Shown here piece by piece: positions 1 to 6,114 of a DNA stretch of 12,508 nucleotides. The DNA comes from CAYRWM01 sp964428055 (lineage in GTDB: Bacteria; Bacillota; Clostridia; Christensenellales; Christensenellaceae). The translations under genes were made by a program, and so were the position numbers. The notes under the pieces are model-generated. The model was given only the letters and a program-made list of their open reading frames with translations. It had not been told where the DNA came from and made no database searches. Every line of letters starts with the position of its first letter. Positions within the stretch are counted from its first letter, which is position 1. The stretch is taken from the NCBI GenBank assembly GCA_964428055.1, contig CAYRWM010000043.1, positions 1 to 12,508 of the forward strand. The letters are read 5' to 3'.

Positions 1-1162
1 GTTTTGGAAGCAAGCGATCTCGTGCTTCCTGTAATAAAATTATCTTGTGACCAAGTACCAAAATCTGTCGTCTGATAATATCAGCATATTTCTTATATTC
101 ATCCATGATTTTCGGGGATGGGACCTTAACAAATACCTGTTTTAGTTTCCCTCGTTGGATATGTTTCATTGTTGATCCAGTAGTTAAGTTTCTAAACTCA
201 TCTAACGTTTGTAATATTGATTGCAAAACATATTCACGACAAAAACCATCATAGGGTGTCACCTTAAATAAATGCTGATTTAGCAGTCCCTCTTCTGCAT
301 CCCAAATTTTTGCTGTCAGCGTTGCGGACCAAGAAAACACAATATCGCCTGGTAAAACTCTATACTTTTCAGGAATGTCAACTCCTGTATTTCTTGGAGT
401 ATCCTTGGTTATGCCGTCATTTAATTCTTTGATTTTAATAATAGGTTTCCCGATTTCACCCCAATCCGACGGTTTAAAAGCATATCCATTCAGATAATCC
501 GCAATTTCTTCCATGGATTTTACAGTCCATCCCTCTGGAACACCATCAACGATCTCTATATCTTCATGTCCAGGAAAACGAAGATCAACAAACCATTCCT
601 TATAAAGCCGCTGCGCCGCTTCTTCGAGCAGTTTGATCTGTTTTTGGTTATTTTCGATAAGGTTGTCGTAAGCAGCCAAAATAGAAGACAAACGTTCTTG
701 CTCTGCAAAATCCTCATGAAGATCAATTTGGAACTCTCGCATGGTTCCAAGAAGAAGGTTTTTCTGTGCGGAGCCGTTTGAGCGATTAACAAAATCTGTC
801 ACACAGTTTTGCAATTTATAGTACAAATATGTTGGTAGGACAACCGAGGTGTCTGGTTTTACAATAGCAACGCTCTTCTGGAAAGTTGTTCTATATGTTT
901 CGGGGATATCCTTCACTAAAGCCATTCTACCGATTGTCCCGCTATTTGTTATTAAAATATCGTTTGGCTCAAGTTGAGTCCTTTTATGTGTTTCGAGAAA
1001 AGCCCTTTCTGATATTTGTCTTGCATTAGCGTAGTCAACCGTACCGTTATTAACATCTTTGCAGCTAACAAAATAATACCCTGAATTCTCAGCCGGCTCA
1101 CAATCACCGTGCTTTCCGTCAGTTATATTTAGAGTTATTTCCCGAAGTGTAACCGTCTTCAT
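1..1162 (-). CDS. hsdS: Type I restriction-modification specificity subunit HsdS (partial, C-terminus cut by window edge)
   Basis: The frame is open from an ATG at 1162 to the left edge, 387 codons, so only the last few residues are missing. HsdS is the DNA-recognition subunit of a type I restriction-modification complex and normally has about 400 residues in a two-fold layout. That layout is visible. Recognition domain 1 is residues 1-150 (TLREITLNITDGKHGD near the start). A first conserved helix is about 150-195 (LSSILAAYDNLIENN, then AAQRLYKEWFVDLRFPG). Recognition domain 2 is about 205-345 (VPEGWTVKSMEEIADYLNG). The second conserved helix starts at about 350 (KKYADIIRRQILVLGHKI, then EARDRLLPK at the edge). 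The start overlaps the hsdM stop as ATGA, which implies translational coupling. The two recognition domains differ, so the target should be an asymmetric bipartite site that cannot be read from sequence. hsdR is not in the window and may lie to the left. Confidence 0.95.
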   Translation of the reverse strand, partial: MKTVTLREITLNITDGKHGDCEPAENSGYYFVSCKDVNNGTVDYANARQISERAFLETHKRTQLEPNDILITNSGTIGRMALVKDIPETYRTTFQKSVAIVKPDTSVVLPTYLYYKLQNCVTDFVNRSNGSAQKNLLLGTMREFQIDLHEDFAEQERLSSILAAYDNLIENNQKQIKLLEEAAQRLYKEWFVDLRFPGHEDIEIVDGVPEGWTVKSMEEIADYLNGYAFKPSDWGEIGKPIIKIKELNDGITKDTPRNTGVDIPEKYRVLPGDIVFSWSATLTAKIWDAEEGLLNQHLFKVTPYDGFCREYVLQSILQTLDEFRNLTTGSTMKHIQRGKLKQVFVKVPSPKIMDEYKKYADIIRRQILVLGHKIILLQEARDRLLPK

Positions 1163-3033
1163 ATCCCCATCTCCCTCATATTCTGTGAGATGGTATCCAT
1201 CAGATCGTTGGATGCAGCCTGAAGGGACAGAAGTTCCCGATGAATCTCCGCCATACGCTCGGAAAAGTCTACACCATCATCCTCCAAAGGAGCGATGCCT
1301 ACATACGCACCCGGAGTTAGGGACCAGCCTTTTTCTTCAATTTCGGCAATCGTGACAAGTTTGCAAAGACCGAGAACATTGGTATAAATGCCATCACCGA
1401 ATTTCTCGTAAAGCCAGTTCGCTTCTTTGGCAACGGTCAGCATATTCTCGATACAGGCAATCCTGTCGTCATACTGCTGCTGCAAGCTTTTTTTATCGCG
1501 CTTCCCGGCGGCATCCACTTCGGCTTTCGCAGTCCTGCGGAGAGCGGAGAGCTTTTCTTTCAGCGCCGAAACAGTATCGGCAAAGGAATCCTGATGAATT
1601 GCCTCTTCCAGATTGTCATTCTCAGCGGCTTCGGCTTCTGCGTAGAGGAAATCGTAATATTCCCGCAACAATGCAGTATACTTTTCAGTTTCACCGCGAT
1701 AGAGCCATACTATAGCGTTTAGGTTTTTTAGCTGCCATTCGCTCCATTCGTTCAATGTACGATCCACAACGGTATAGTAGTTCCGAGCATCTATAAACAG
1801 CACCTTATTCTGGATCTCCTTACACTTGGCCTTGTCAAAAAACCACAGAGAGCAAGGCAGCGATTTGGTATAAAAGAAGTTATTACCTACGGAGATCATC
1901 ACGTCAACATGACTTGTCCTAATAAGCTTTTCACGGATATCCTTATCCTTGCCCTGACTGTCCGTCGCGGAGGACGCCATTACGAAACCGGCGCGACCAT
2001 GTTCGTTCAAATAAGAATAGAAATAGGAAATCCAGAGGTAGTTGGCATTACCGACTTCTTTGTTTTTGTTTACGCTCGGCAGTCCGAATGGTAGACGTCC
2101 GGCGTTTTCACAAGATTCGGCCTTAACCTTATCAACATTGAACGGCGGATTCGCCATGATATAATCACAGCAACCATTCAGGTTATGTGCGTCATGGTAG
2201 AAAGTATTGGCTTCGTCTCCTGATTTGATAACACCGGTCAGCCCGTGTACCGCCATATTCATCAAGCAGAGTTGCGCATTGTATTCCACTTTTTCCTGCC
2301 CATAGAAGGTCATTGTGCTATTTGCATTCATACCGGCAGCGTTTACAAAGTCGCCGCTCTGAACAAACATGCCACCGCTACCGCATGCACAATCGAGAAG
2401 AACACCCTGTTTCGGTTCAATGATGTTTACAATCATTTTTACGAGAGATTTCGGCGTAAAAAACACGCCGTCGTCTGAGGCGATATTCTTAGCGAATTTG
2501 TTTAGGAAGTATTCATAGATACGTCCGATGATATCACCACCGACGTCATCAAGGGCGCTGTTATTAAAGATACGAAGCAGTTCCACCAACAACTCATCAG
2601 AAAAATCGGTATAGCTTTTTGGAAGGACACCTGTGAGCTGTTCGCTCTGATCCTCAATCAGCTGCATGGAATTGTTGACCACTTCACCGAGGCTGTTCAT
2701 CGGATGGCCGTCTTTATTAACAAGCCCTGCTGCCGCAATATTGTCCGGCAAATTGACAAGGTATTCGTATTGCGCCTCTTTTGGCAGGAACAGCGCGCTC
2801 TTTGCGGAAAAGTCACTTGCCTCCACAGGCATAACGCGTCCGCCACGAGAGGGGCGATCTTTCAGTATCTCAGACTCAACCTTCTTAAAGCGGCTATAAG
2901 CATATCGCAGGAAAATAAGCCCAAGTACAGGCATGCAGTATTGGTTCGATGTTAACTTTGACCCAGCACGAAGAAGATCGGCTGACTCCCACAACTCCGC
3001 CTCTAGCTTTTTAATACTTCTGTTATCAATCAT
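1159..3033 (-). CDS. hsdM: Type I restriction-modification methyltransferase subunit HsdM
   Basis: This 624-aa protein is the N6-adenine methyltransferase subunit, which works as an M2S complex with the downstream hsdS product. The N-terminal helical HsdM domain covers about residues 5-150. The N6-methylase domain follows: FFTPKSLV at 191-198, the SAM-binding loop DCACGSGG at 214-221, and the catalytic motif NPPF at 295-298 followed by NVDKVKAE. Length is somewhat above the usual 480-540 residues because of a charged coiled-coil C-terminal part (about 470-560). The ATG at 3033 gives the expected N-terminus (IKKLEAELWESADLLR). The ribosome site upstream (AAGGG, about 9 nt away) is weak. The stop overlaps the hsdS start. 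The 5' untranslated region would be about 130 nt from the promoter proposed at 3166-3194. The gene appears intact. Confidence 0.97.
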   Translation of the reverse strand: MIDNRSIKKLEAELWESADLLRAGSKLTSNQYCMPVLGLIFLRYAYSRFKKVESEILKDRPSRGGRVMPVEASDFSAKSALFLPKEAQYEYLVNLPDNIAAAGLVNKDGHPMNSLGEVVNNSMQLIEDQSEQLTGVLPKSYTDFSDELLVELLRIFNNSALDDVGGDIIGRIYEYFLNKFAKNIASDDGVFFTPKSLVKMIVNIIEPKQGVLLDCACGSGGMFVQSGDFVNAAGMNANSTMTFYGQEKVEYNAQLCLMNMAVHGLTGVIKSGDEANTFYHDAHNLNGCCDYIMANPPFNVDKVKAESCENAGRLPFGLPSVNKNKEVGNANYLWISYFYSYLNEHGRAGFVMASSATDSQGKDKDIREKLIRTSHVDVMISVGNNFFYTKSLPCSLWFFDKAKCKEIQNKVLFIDARNYYTVVDRTLNEWSEWQLKNLNAIVWLYRGETEKYTALLREYYDFLYAEAEAAENDNLEEAIHQDSFADTVSALKEKLSALRRTAKAEVDAAGKRDKKSLQQQYDDRIACIENMLTVAKEANWLYEKFGDGIYTNVLGLCKLVTIAEIEEKGWSLTPGAYVGIAPLEDDGVDFSERMAEIHRELLSLQAASNDLMDTISQNMREMGI

Positions 3034-3165
3034 AAAAACAATCCCTTGTTTGCTATTATTAATTGTCGTAAGGCAACAGCTATTTAAGCCCTTTACTATC
3101 GACAGAAAAGAAATGACATTTGTGATTATGTATTCTGCGATGGTGGCATCAATTTTTATGTAAAT

Positions 3166-3194
3166 ATTATACCATACGTATTATCCGGATGTAT
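3166..3194 (-). promoter_or_regulatory. Candidate hsdMS promoter with extended -10
   Basis: On the minus strand TATAAT (3171-3166) is preceded by TGG, giving the extended -10 form TGnTATAAT. The -35 position 17 bp upstream (ATACAT, 3194-3189) is poor, which is common with extended -10 promoters. It lies about 130 bp upstream of hsdM and points at it. This is a motif match only. Confidence 0.5.
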
Positions 3195-3208
3195 CGAACG
3201 TTTGTTCG
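3195..3208 (-). promoter_or_regulatory. Putative LexA (SOS) box upstream of hsdM
   Basis: CGAACAAACGTTCG on the minus strand fits the Gram-positive LexA consensus CGAACRNRYGTTCG at every fixed position. It directly abuts the -35 position of the candidate hsdM promoter, a location suited to repression. The plus-strand gene at 3340 is about 130 bp away on the other side and has its own leader, so hsdMS is the more likely target. lexA itself is not in the window. Confidence 0.6.
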
Positions 3209-3247
3209 CTAAGGATTCTCACATATTATTTGTTAATCAAAAAACAT

Positions 3248-3289
3248 AAAAAAGCGTAACAAACCCCTATTTTTTTCGCATATATAGTG
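3248..3289 (+). repeat. 42-bp leader repeat, copy 1 (shared promoter or oriT-like element)
   Basis: First of three near-identical 42-bp blocks (others at 6050-6091 and 10579-10620), each just upstream of a plus-strand element gene. The pattern is a run of A, GCGTAACAA, a C-rich stretch, a run of T, then CGCATATATAGT. An imperfect inverted repeat, GCGTAACAAA against TTTTTTTCGC, sits just before the TATATAGT box. This copy continues as TATAGTGTG. The TATATA/TATAGT box is a plausible -10, but there is no good -35, so an activator may be needed. Confidence 0.8.
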
Positions 3290-3339
3290 TGGAATTGTTT
3301 TTCACAAATATATTCGAGAAAGGAGAGTGTTTTTTTGTT

Positions 3340-3513
3340 ATGGGTGAAAAAGAAAATATAGTACATCTGTTCGGTGATGATAAGAAACCGTCGCTGGAGT
3401 ATATGACCCTGTATGATATGGTCTGTGAGATTCTCAAGCGAGTCGTATTCATAGAACAGTCTGTGAGAAAAACTGTCCGCATAGGCAAACACAGTAAAGG
3501 AAGGGAAAGCTAG
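3340..3513 (+). CDS. Small hypothetical protein upstream of the CHC2 gene
   Basis: I do not recognise this 57-aa, mostly charged protein (MGEKENIVHLFGDDKKPSLE at the start, KHSKGRES at the end). I place the start at the ATG at 3340. AAAGGAG lies upstream at 3319-3325, although its spacing of about 14 nt is long. An earlier in-frame GTG at 3289 lies inside the 42-bp leader and has no ribosome site. The middle (SLEYMTLYDMVCEILKRVVF) could form an amphipathic helix. The gene follows leader copy 1 and its end overlaps, in the -1 frame, coding-like sequence that runs into the CHC2 gene. It may therefore be a leader or coupling peptide, or the N-terminal part of a frameshifted CHC2 protein. Confidence 0.6.
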   Translation: MGEKENIVHLFGDDKKPSLEYMTLYDMVCEILKRVVFIEQSVRKTVRIGKHSKGRES

Positions 3514-3548
3514 CAGAAGAGAGTGTTTTCAAAAGAGTAAAAGCAAAT

Positions 3549-4121
3549 GTGAGTGCCAGGGACATAGCCCTTAGGTATGGATTAAAGCAAGGTAAGAACG
3601 GATTGTTTCTGTGTCCGTTCCACCCGGATAAGAACCCCAGCTTGAAAGCAGAGAGGAACTTCTACTGCTTCGGCTGTGGCGAGAAAGGTGACAGCATAAG
3701 ACTGGCTGAAAAGATCCTTGGTATGCCTGCCCTTGAAGCAGCTTATACGATAGCAGACGAGTACGGCATAGATGTAACAGACTGCGTATCTGAAAAGCAA
3801 AAGGCAAAGAGCCCTAAGAGGAATACCCAAATAGAGGCCAACAGAGCAGACGAGCAATTGAGGGAGAGATACATGGATGAACTGGTAAGGTACTTATTGA
3901 TCCTGTATGAGTGGCAGGATCGATACTCTCCCTCAATAAGCGAAGTCGATGACCCTGACAGCAGATACTTGGAAGCTATAAGGTATATACCATATAGCGA
4001 GTATCTGCTGGGGCTGCTCATAGATGATAAGCTCCGGAGTGGGCTTTCATCAGAAGACCTTACCTCGCTTATGGGTAAGGTCTTAAAGAGAATGAGCAGC
4101 GTCATCCCCGAAGGCGGATGA
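3549..4121 (+). CDS. CHC2 zinc-finger (DNA primase-like) domain protein of a mobile element
   Basis: From a GTG at 3549 this is 190 aa. The N-terminus is a DnaG-type CHC2 zinc-binding domain with ligands C22, H25, C40 and C43 (CPFHPDKNPSL, then FYCFGCGEKGD). It is followed by a helical segment (ALEAAYTIADEYGIDV). There is no TOPRIM polymerase domain, so it is a zinc-finger-only protein as often carried by Firmicute conjugative and mobilizable elements. A role in element replication or priming is inference. The start is doubtful: the same frame is open back to 3498 and reads ESVFKRVKANVSARD, which matches the first helix of CHC2 proteins, yet no ATG, GTG or TTG lies there. A ribosome-like GGAAGGGAAAG is at 3499-3509. 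A truncated second copy of the 3' end lies at 9198-9322. Confidence 0.85.
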   Translation: MSARDIALRYGLKQGKNGLFLCPFHPDKNPSLKAERNFYCFGCGEKGDSIRLAEKILGMPALEAAYTIADEYGIDVTDCVSEKQKAKSPKRNTQIEANRADEQLRERYMDELVRYLLILYEWQDRYSPSISEVDDPDSRYLEAIRYIPYSEYLLGLLIDDKLRSGLSSEDLTSLMGKVLKRMSSVIPEGG

Positions 4122-4149
4122 CACAAAGCGGAGCGCCGCAGGCCGCAAC

Positions 4150-4178
4150 AGCACTTTTGATGGAACGTCGAAAGTGCT
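4150..4178 (+). terminator. Hairpin after the CHC2 gene (terminator or structural element)
   Basis: AGCACTTTTGA (4150-4160) pairs with TCGAAAGTGCT (4168-4178) as an 11-bp stem with one G-U pair and a 7-nt loop, followed by TTTG. The hairpin is conserved base for base at 9351-9379, so it may be more than a terminator. Confidence 0.65.
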
Positions 4179-4183
4179 TTTGC

Positions 4184-4258
4184 GTTACTTTTAGCAAAAG
4201 TAACAAAATGCCGTTTTGGCGGCTTCGTCTTGCCAAAAGGTGACTCCTTACGGAGTCA
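4184..4258 (+). other. Cluster of three further hairpins
   Basis: Three stems follow in close succession: GTTACTTTT/AAAAGTAAC (4184-4192 and 4196-4204, 3-nt loop), TTTTGGC/GCCAAAA (4214-4220 and 4232-4238), and TGACTCC/GGAGTCA (4241-4247 and 4252-4258, 4-nt loop). The first recurs at 9385-9405 with identical arms but a different loop (AGC versus GGA). That points to selection on the structure, for example as an origin of transfer or replication, or as a tandem terminator. Confidence 0.6.
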
Positions 4259-4290
4259 ACTATAATATGCTTAATGTGGAGAGGGGACAA

Positions 4291-4326
4291 GTTGAACGAC
4301 CTACCAGTTTTGGAGGGTCGTATTCC
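4291..4326 (+). repeat. 36-bp palindromic repeat, copy 1
   Basis: Starts GTTGAACGACCTACC and ends GAGGGTCGTATTCC. ACGACC (bases 6-11) pairs with GGTCGT (bases 26-31). It is identical to copies 2 and 5. It stands at the right end of the hairpin cluster that follows the CHC2 gene. Confidence 0.95.
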
Positions 4327-4668
4327 TTAATACCACTCTTTCGAGTGGCATCGATTTCTAATATGTTTTCCGCATCTTGGTTAATTCTTCTCGATTCTGA
4401 TCCAGATATGCCCGTAGCTCTTTCCTCGCTTGGTTTGCTATTCTGCAAGCCTCGTTCATCTGCTTTTCGAGTTCCGGATCCCTCTGCGATCTTGCGCTGA
4501 CGGATAAGCTCTCTGGATTCTCGTTCAGTGAGACCTGTTTGTGTAATGTCACGTTTAATTCCTTCTTTCCTTGCAAATTCTCTGTAACCTTCTATATCAC
4601 TATTGATTATATCCCACGTTTTATCTGTGGTTATTAATTTCTCCGACTGATCATGTCCCGTGCTTAAT
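4327..4668 (-). pseudogene. Repeat-bounded coding remnant A
   Basis: This 342-bp segment lies between repeat copies 1 and 2. Minus-strand translation shows two protein-like stretches in different frames. One reads DKTWDIINSDIEGYREFARK and continues to about RESRELIRQRK. The other reads ELEKQMNEACRIANQARK, then ELRAYLDQNREELTKMRKTY, and stops near 4358. The change of frame suggests a frameshifted, decayed gene. The surrounding 36-bp repeats are open in the first frame, where they read EYDPPKLVGRST. I do not recognise the parent protein. The helical, charged composition is its only visible trait. Confidence 0.5.
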
Positions 4669-4704
4669 GTTGAACGACCTACCAGTTTTGGAGGGTCGTA
4701 TTCC
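4669..4704 (+). repeat. 36-bp palindromic repeat, copy 2
   Basis: Identical to copies 1 and 5. Copies 1 and 2 share TGCTTAATGT a short distance upstream (directly abutting here), hinting that flanking sequence was copied along or is part of a longer unit. Confidence 0.95.
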
Positions 4705-4982
4705 AAAGAAGTGCCTCGCTATCTCTGCTCCTCCGTTACCAGGAGCAACAAGAGTATCTAGTCCACTTTCTCGCTCATTTTTGTATTCTTCTGTTTCTGT
4801 AAACGCTTTGATGTATCCATTGCCTTCTGGAACCTTTCCAGCTGATCTCCACGTATTCCTATAAGATGTCCGGACGGCGTTTTCGTCAACAACCTGACGT
4901 CTTTCCAATCTTTTATAATTATAGGCATTTTCTATACCTCCAACAGTTTCACTGATTATATCACCATAGGTTTCCGTTGGCA
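4705..4982 (-). pseudogene. Repeat-bounded coding remnant B
   Basis: This 278-bp segment lies between copies 2 and 3. On the minus strand it is open from a GTG within repeat copy 3. It reads LPTETYGDIISETVGGIENA, then YKRLERRQVVDENAVRTSYR, then a more doubtful part, and enters copy 2 as GIRPSKTGRSFN before a stop. A second frame also gives a helix-like stretch (QLERFQKAMDTSKRLQKQK), again suggesting a frameshifted remnant. There is no credible ribosome site and no recognisable family. Confidence 0.45.
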
Positions 4983-5018
4983 GTTGCACGACCTACCAGT
5001 TTTGTAGGGTCGTATTCC
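4983..5018 (+). repeat. 36-bp palindromic repeat, copy 3
   Basis: Differs from copy 1 at base 5 (A to C, giving GTTGCAC) and base 23 (G to T, giving GTAGGG). The T at base 23 restores pairing with the A at base 13, giving a 9-bp stem with one bulged G. Confidence 0.95.
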
Positions 5019-5157
5019 AAACAAAAAAGGAGTTACGCAAGTGCCTCATGCCAATATGACCCTGGGCAACACGTCCGAAACGAGCCTTACTTCTCCTCCT
5101 AAAAAAAATGTACCACGTGCTGAAGCAGAGGTCAATACTATACATGAAGAAACTGCT
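5019..5157 (+). pseudogene. Repeat-bounded remnant C (paralogue of remnant E, opposite strand)
   Basis: This 139-bp segment lies between copies 3 and 4. Its plus strand reads TSPPKKNVPRAEAEVNTI and HEETAVA before entering copy 4. The stretch around CAGAGGTCAATACT matches the minus strand of segment E at about 27 of 33 bases, and EVNT is shared in the protein reading. It looks like a proline/alanine/glutamate-rich linker, not a whole gene. Confidence 0.5.
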
Positions 5158-5193
5158 GTTGCACGACCTACCAGTTTTGGAGGGTCGTATTCC
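5158..5193 (+). repeat. 36-bp palindromic repeat, copy 4
   Basis: Carries the C at base 5 like copy 3, and the G at base 23 like copies 1, 2 and 5. Otherwise identical. Confidence 0.95.
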
Positions 5194-5560
5194 CGAGTTT
5201 TTTTATTTACAGGAGAATCATTATCGTTTATAATATATATAGCCGTCCTGCTGAAAGTTCCCAGGGAATTGCACCCTGGCAAGGTTTAGCAGCGTAGCGG
5301 CTCTTTTTTTATCATAATAGTAAACCGCAGTTTGCCCAGATAGTTCTTTTTTCACAGCATCCGCCAATAGTTTTGTTATAGCATTGTTGAACGACCTACC
5401 AGTTTTGGAGGGTCGTATTCCTTCAGCAACAGTATTGACCTCTGGTTCGCCCTGTGCTACATTATCAGTAGAAAGACCTGTTCGGTTTTCAGGCGCGGTT
5501 GCTGTTGGAGCAACGCCAGCGGAGTTAACCGGTATCAGGTCTATTTCATTTATTATCTTG
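5194..5560 (-). pseudogene. Coding remnants E and D joined through repeat copy 5
   Basis: On the minus strand one frame runs from repeat copy 6 (EYDPTKLVGRST) through segment E (5422-5560, 139 bp), then copy 5 (GIRPSKTGRSFN), then segment D (5194-5385, 192 bp), to a stop near 5221. Segment E is linker-like (NSAGVAPTATAPENRTG, then EPEVNTVAE). Segment D looks like a true protein C-terminus: AITKLLADAVKKELSGQTAV, then DKKRAATLLNLARVQF. The 36-bp repeat therefore sits in frame between a linker and a C-terminal domain. No convincing start or ribosome site exists, so I treat it as a remnant. It could still be translated if a start lies in copy 6. The family is unknown. Confidence 0.5.
5386..5421 (+). 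repeat. 36-bp palindromic repeat, copy 5
   Basis: Identical to copies 1 and 2. On the minus strand it is read in frame as GIRPSKTGRSFN between remnants E and D. Confidence 0.95.
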
Positions 5561-5596
5561 GTTGAACGACCTACCAGTTTTGTAGGGTCGTATTCC
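5561..5596 (+). repeat. 36-bp palindromic repeat, copy 6
   Basis: A at base 5 and T at base 23, so a mixed variant. It is the last copy and lies just before the terminator-like inverted repeat at 5600-5655. Confidence 0.95.
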
Positions 5597-5599
5597 ATT

Positions 5600-5655
5600 A
5601 AAAAGTGGTTATTAAAAGGATTATTATTGTGTCTCGTGTTTTCTAATCACTTTTT
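5600..5655 (-). terminator. Probable terminator of the HIRAN gene
   Basis: AAAAAGTGGTTA (5600-5611) and TAATCACTTTTT (5644-5655) form a 12-bp stem with one G-U pair and a 32-nt spacer. Read on the minus strand it starts 6 bp past the HIRAN stop and ends in a T run. The long loop makes it an unusual terminator. Confidence 0.5.
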
Positions 5656-5661
5656 ATGAGT

Positions 5662-5973
5662 CTACATCTCAAGAAGGCTATCTTCATTCACGTAACACAA
5701 TACAGCCCTTGGCAGTACATAAAGTACAGTTCCCTCAGCAGCATCTCCAATCTTATCATATAGCCGACCGGCACTGTAGCTTTCTCCTGTTACGGTGTAA
5801 GGACTATTTGCTACATAACCCACATGACCAAGGCCTTCCAGTTCGACTTTTATAGCTTCGGTATCAAATTCATTATCGGGCTCCTTGACAAGGTGAACTA
5901 ACATATTCGGTTCAAAGAATTCCTGACCATAACGGTGACAGGTTCCGGTAATCGTGAAATAGATTCTGTTCAT
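5662..5973 (-). CDS. Stand-alone HIRAN-domain protein
   Basis: This 103-aa protein starts at the ATG at 5973, preceded by AGAGGAGGG at ideal spacing. Longer upstream starts lack such a site and run into the leader repeat. Nearly the whole protein is a HIRAN domain: FTITGTCHRYGQEFF, then MLVHLVKEPDNEFDTEAIKV, then GLGHVGYVANSPY. HIRAN domains occur in Rad5/HLTF and SNF2 helicases, where they bind 3' DNA ends, and also as small bacterial proteins of unsettled role. It is transcribed divergently from the relaxase gene, with leader copy 2 between them. A role in handling single-stranded DNA ends during transfer or replication is inference. There is no signal peptide or membrane segment. Confidence 0.85.
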   Translation of the reverse strand: MNRIYFTITGTCHRYGQEFFEPNMLVHLVKEPDNEFDTEAIKVELEGLGHVGYVANSPYTVTGESYSAGRLYDKIGDAAEGTVLYVLPRAVLCYVNEDSLLEM

Positions 5974-6049
5974 GACGTACCCTCCTCTTTGTTTTTGTAA
6001 CTTAATTGTATGAAAAGAACTGTACAAAAAAACGCCCTGTAAAAAAAAT

Positions 6050-6091
6050 AAAAAAGCGTAACAAACCCCTGTTTTTTTCGCATATATAGTA
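6050..6091 (+). repeat. 42-bp leader repeat, copy 2 (before the relaxase gene)
   Basis: Nearly identical to copy 1 over 42 bp, ending CGCATATATAGTA. It ends 23 bp before the relaxase start codon, so a -10 at TATATA would give a leader of about 20 nt holding AGGAGG. It also lies in the divergent region before the HIRAN gene. Confidence 0.8.
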
Positions 6092-6114
6092 AACGCAAAA
6101 AGGAGGTTGTTATT

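Noticed and set aside
3061..3100. Left attachment site of element A (GTCGTAAG plus TTAAGCC near 3065-3095)
   Set aside because: GTCGTAAG is the reverse complement of part of the AACTTACGACC repeat, but the match is only 8 bp and the 37-bp att sequence is absent. Treated as chance.
3226..3492. Minus-strand ORFs over the leader repeat and small ORF
   Set aside because: They are shadows of the plus-strand gene and the leader repeat. They have no ribosome site and translate the 42-bp repeat backwards.
3498..3513. Canonical -1 frameshift heptamer between the small ORF and the CHC2 gene
   Set aside because: GGGAAAG is present, but its codon phase does not fit the X-XXY-YYZ rule in the upstream frame, so a programmed slip is not supported by motif.
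4216..4500. Plus-strand ORFs reading through the 36-bp repeats (RPTSFGGSYS and LNDLPVLEG frames)
   Set aside because: They have no ribosome site, and outside the repeats the translation is not protein-like. The minus strand gives the more natural sequences.
4291..5596. CRISPR array
   Set aside because: Spacers are 139-342 bp, irregular and partly coding, two are homologous to each other, and no cas gene is present.
4291..5596. Integron attC cassette array
   Set aside because: GTTGAAC fits the attC core GTTRRRY, but half of the variable positions do not behave as expected: copies 3 and 4 have GTTGCAC. Conservation is confined to a 36-bp unit carrying its own stem, and no integron integrase is present.
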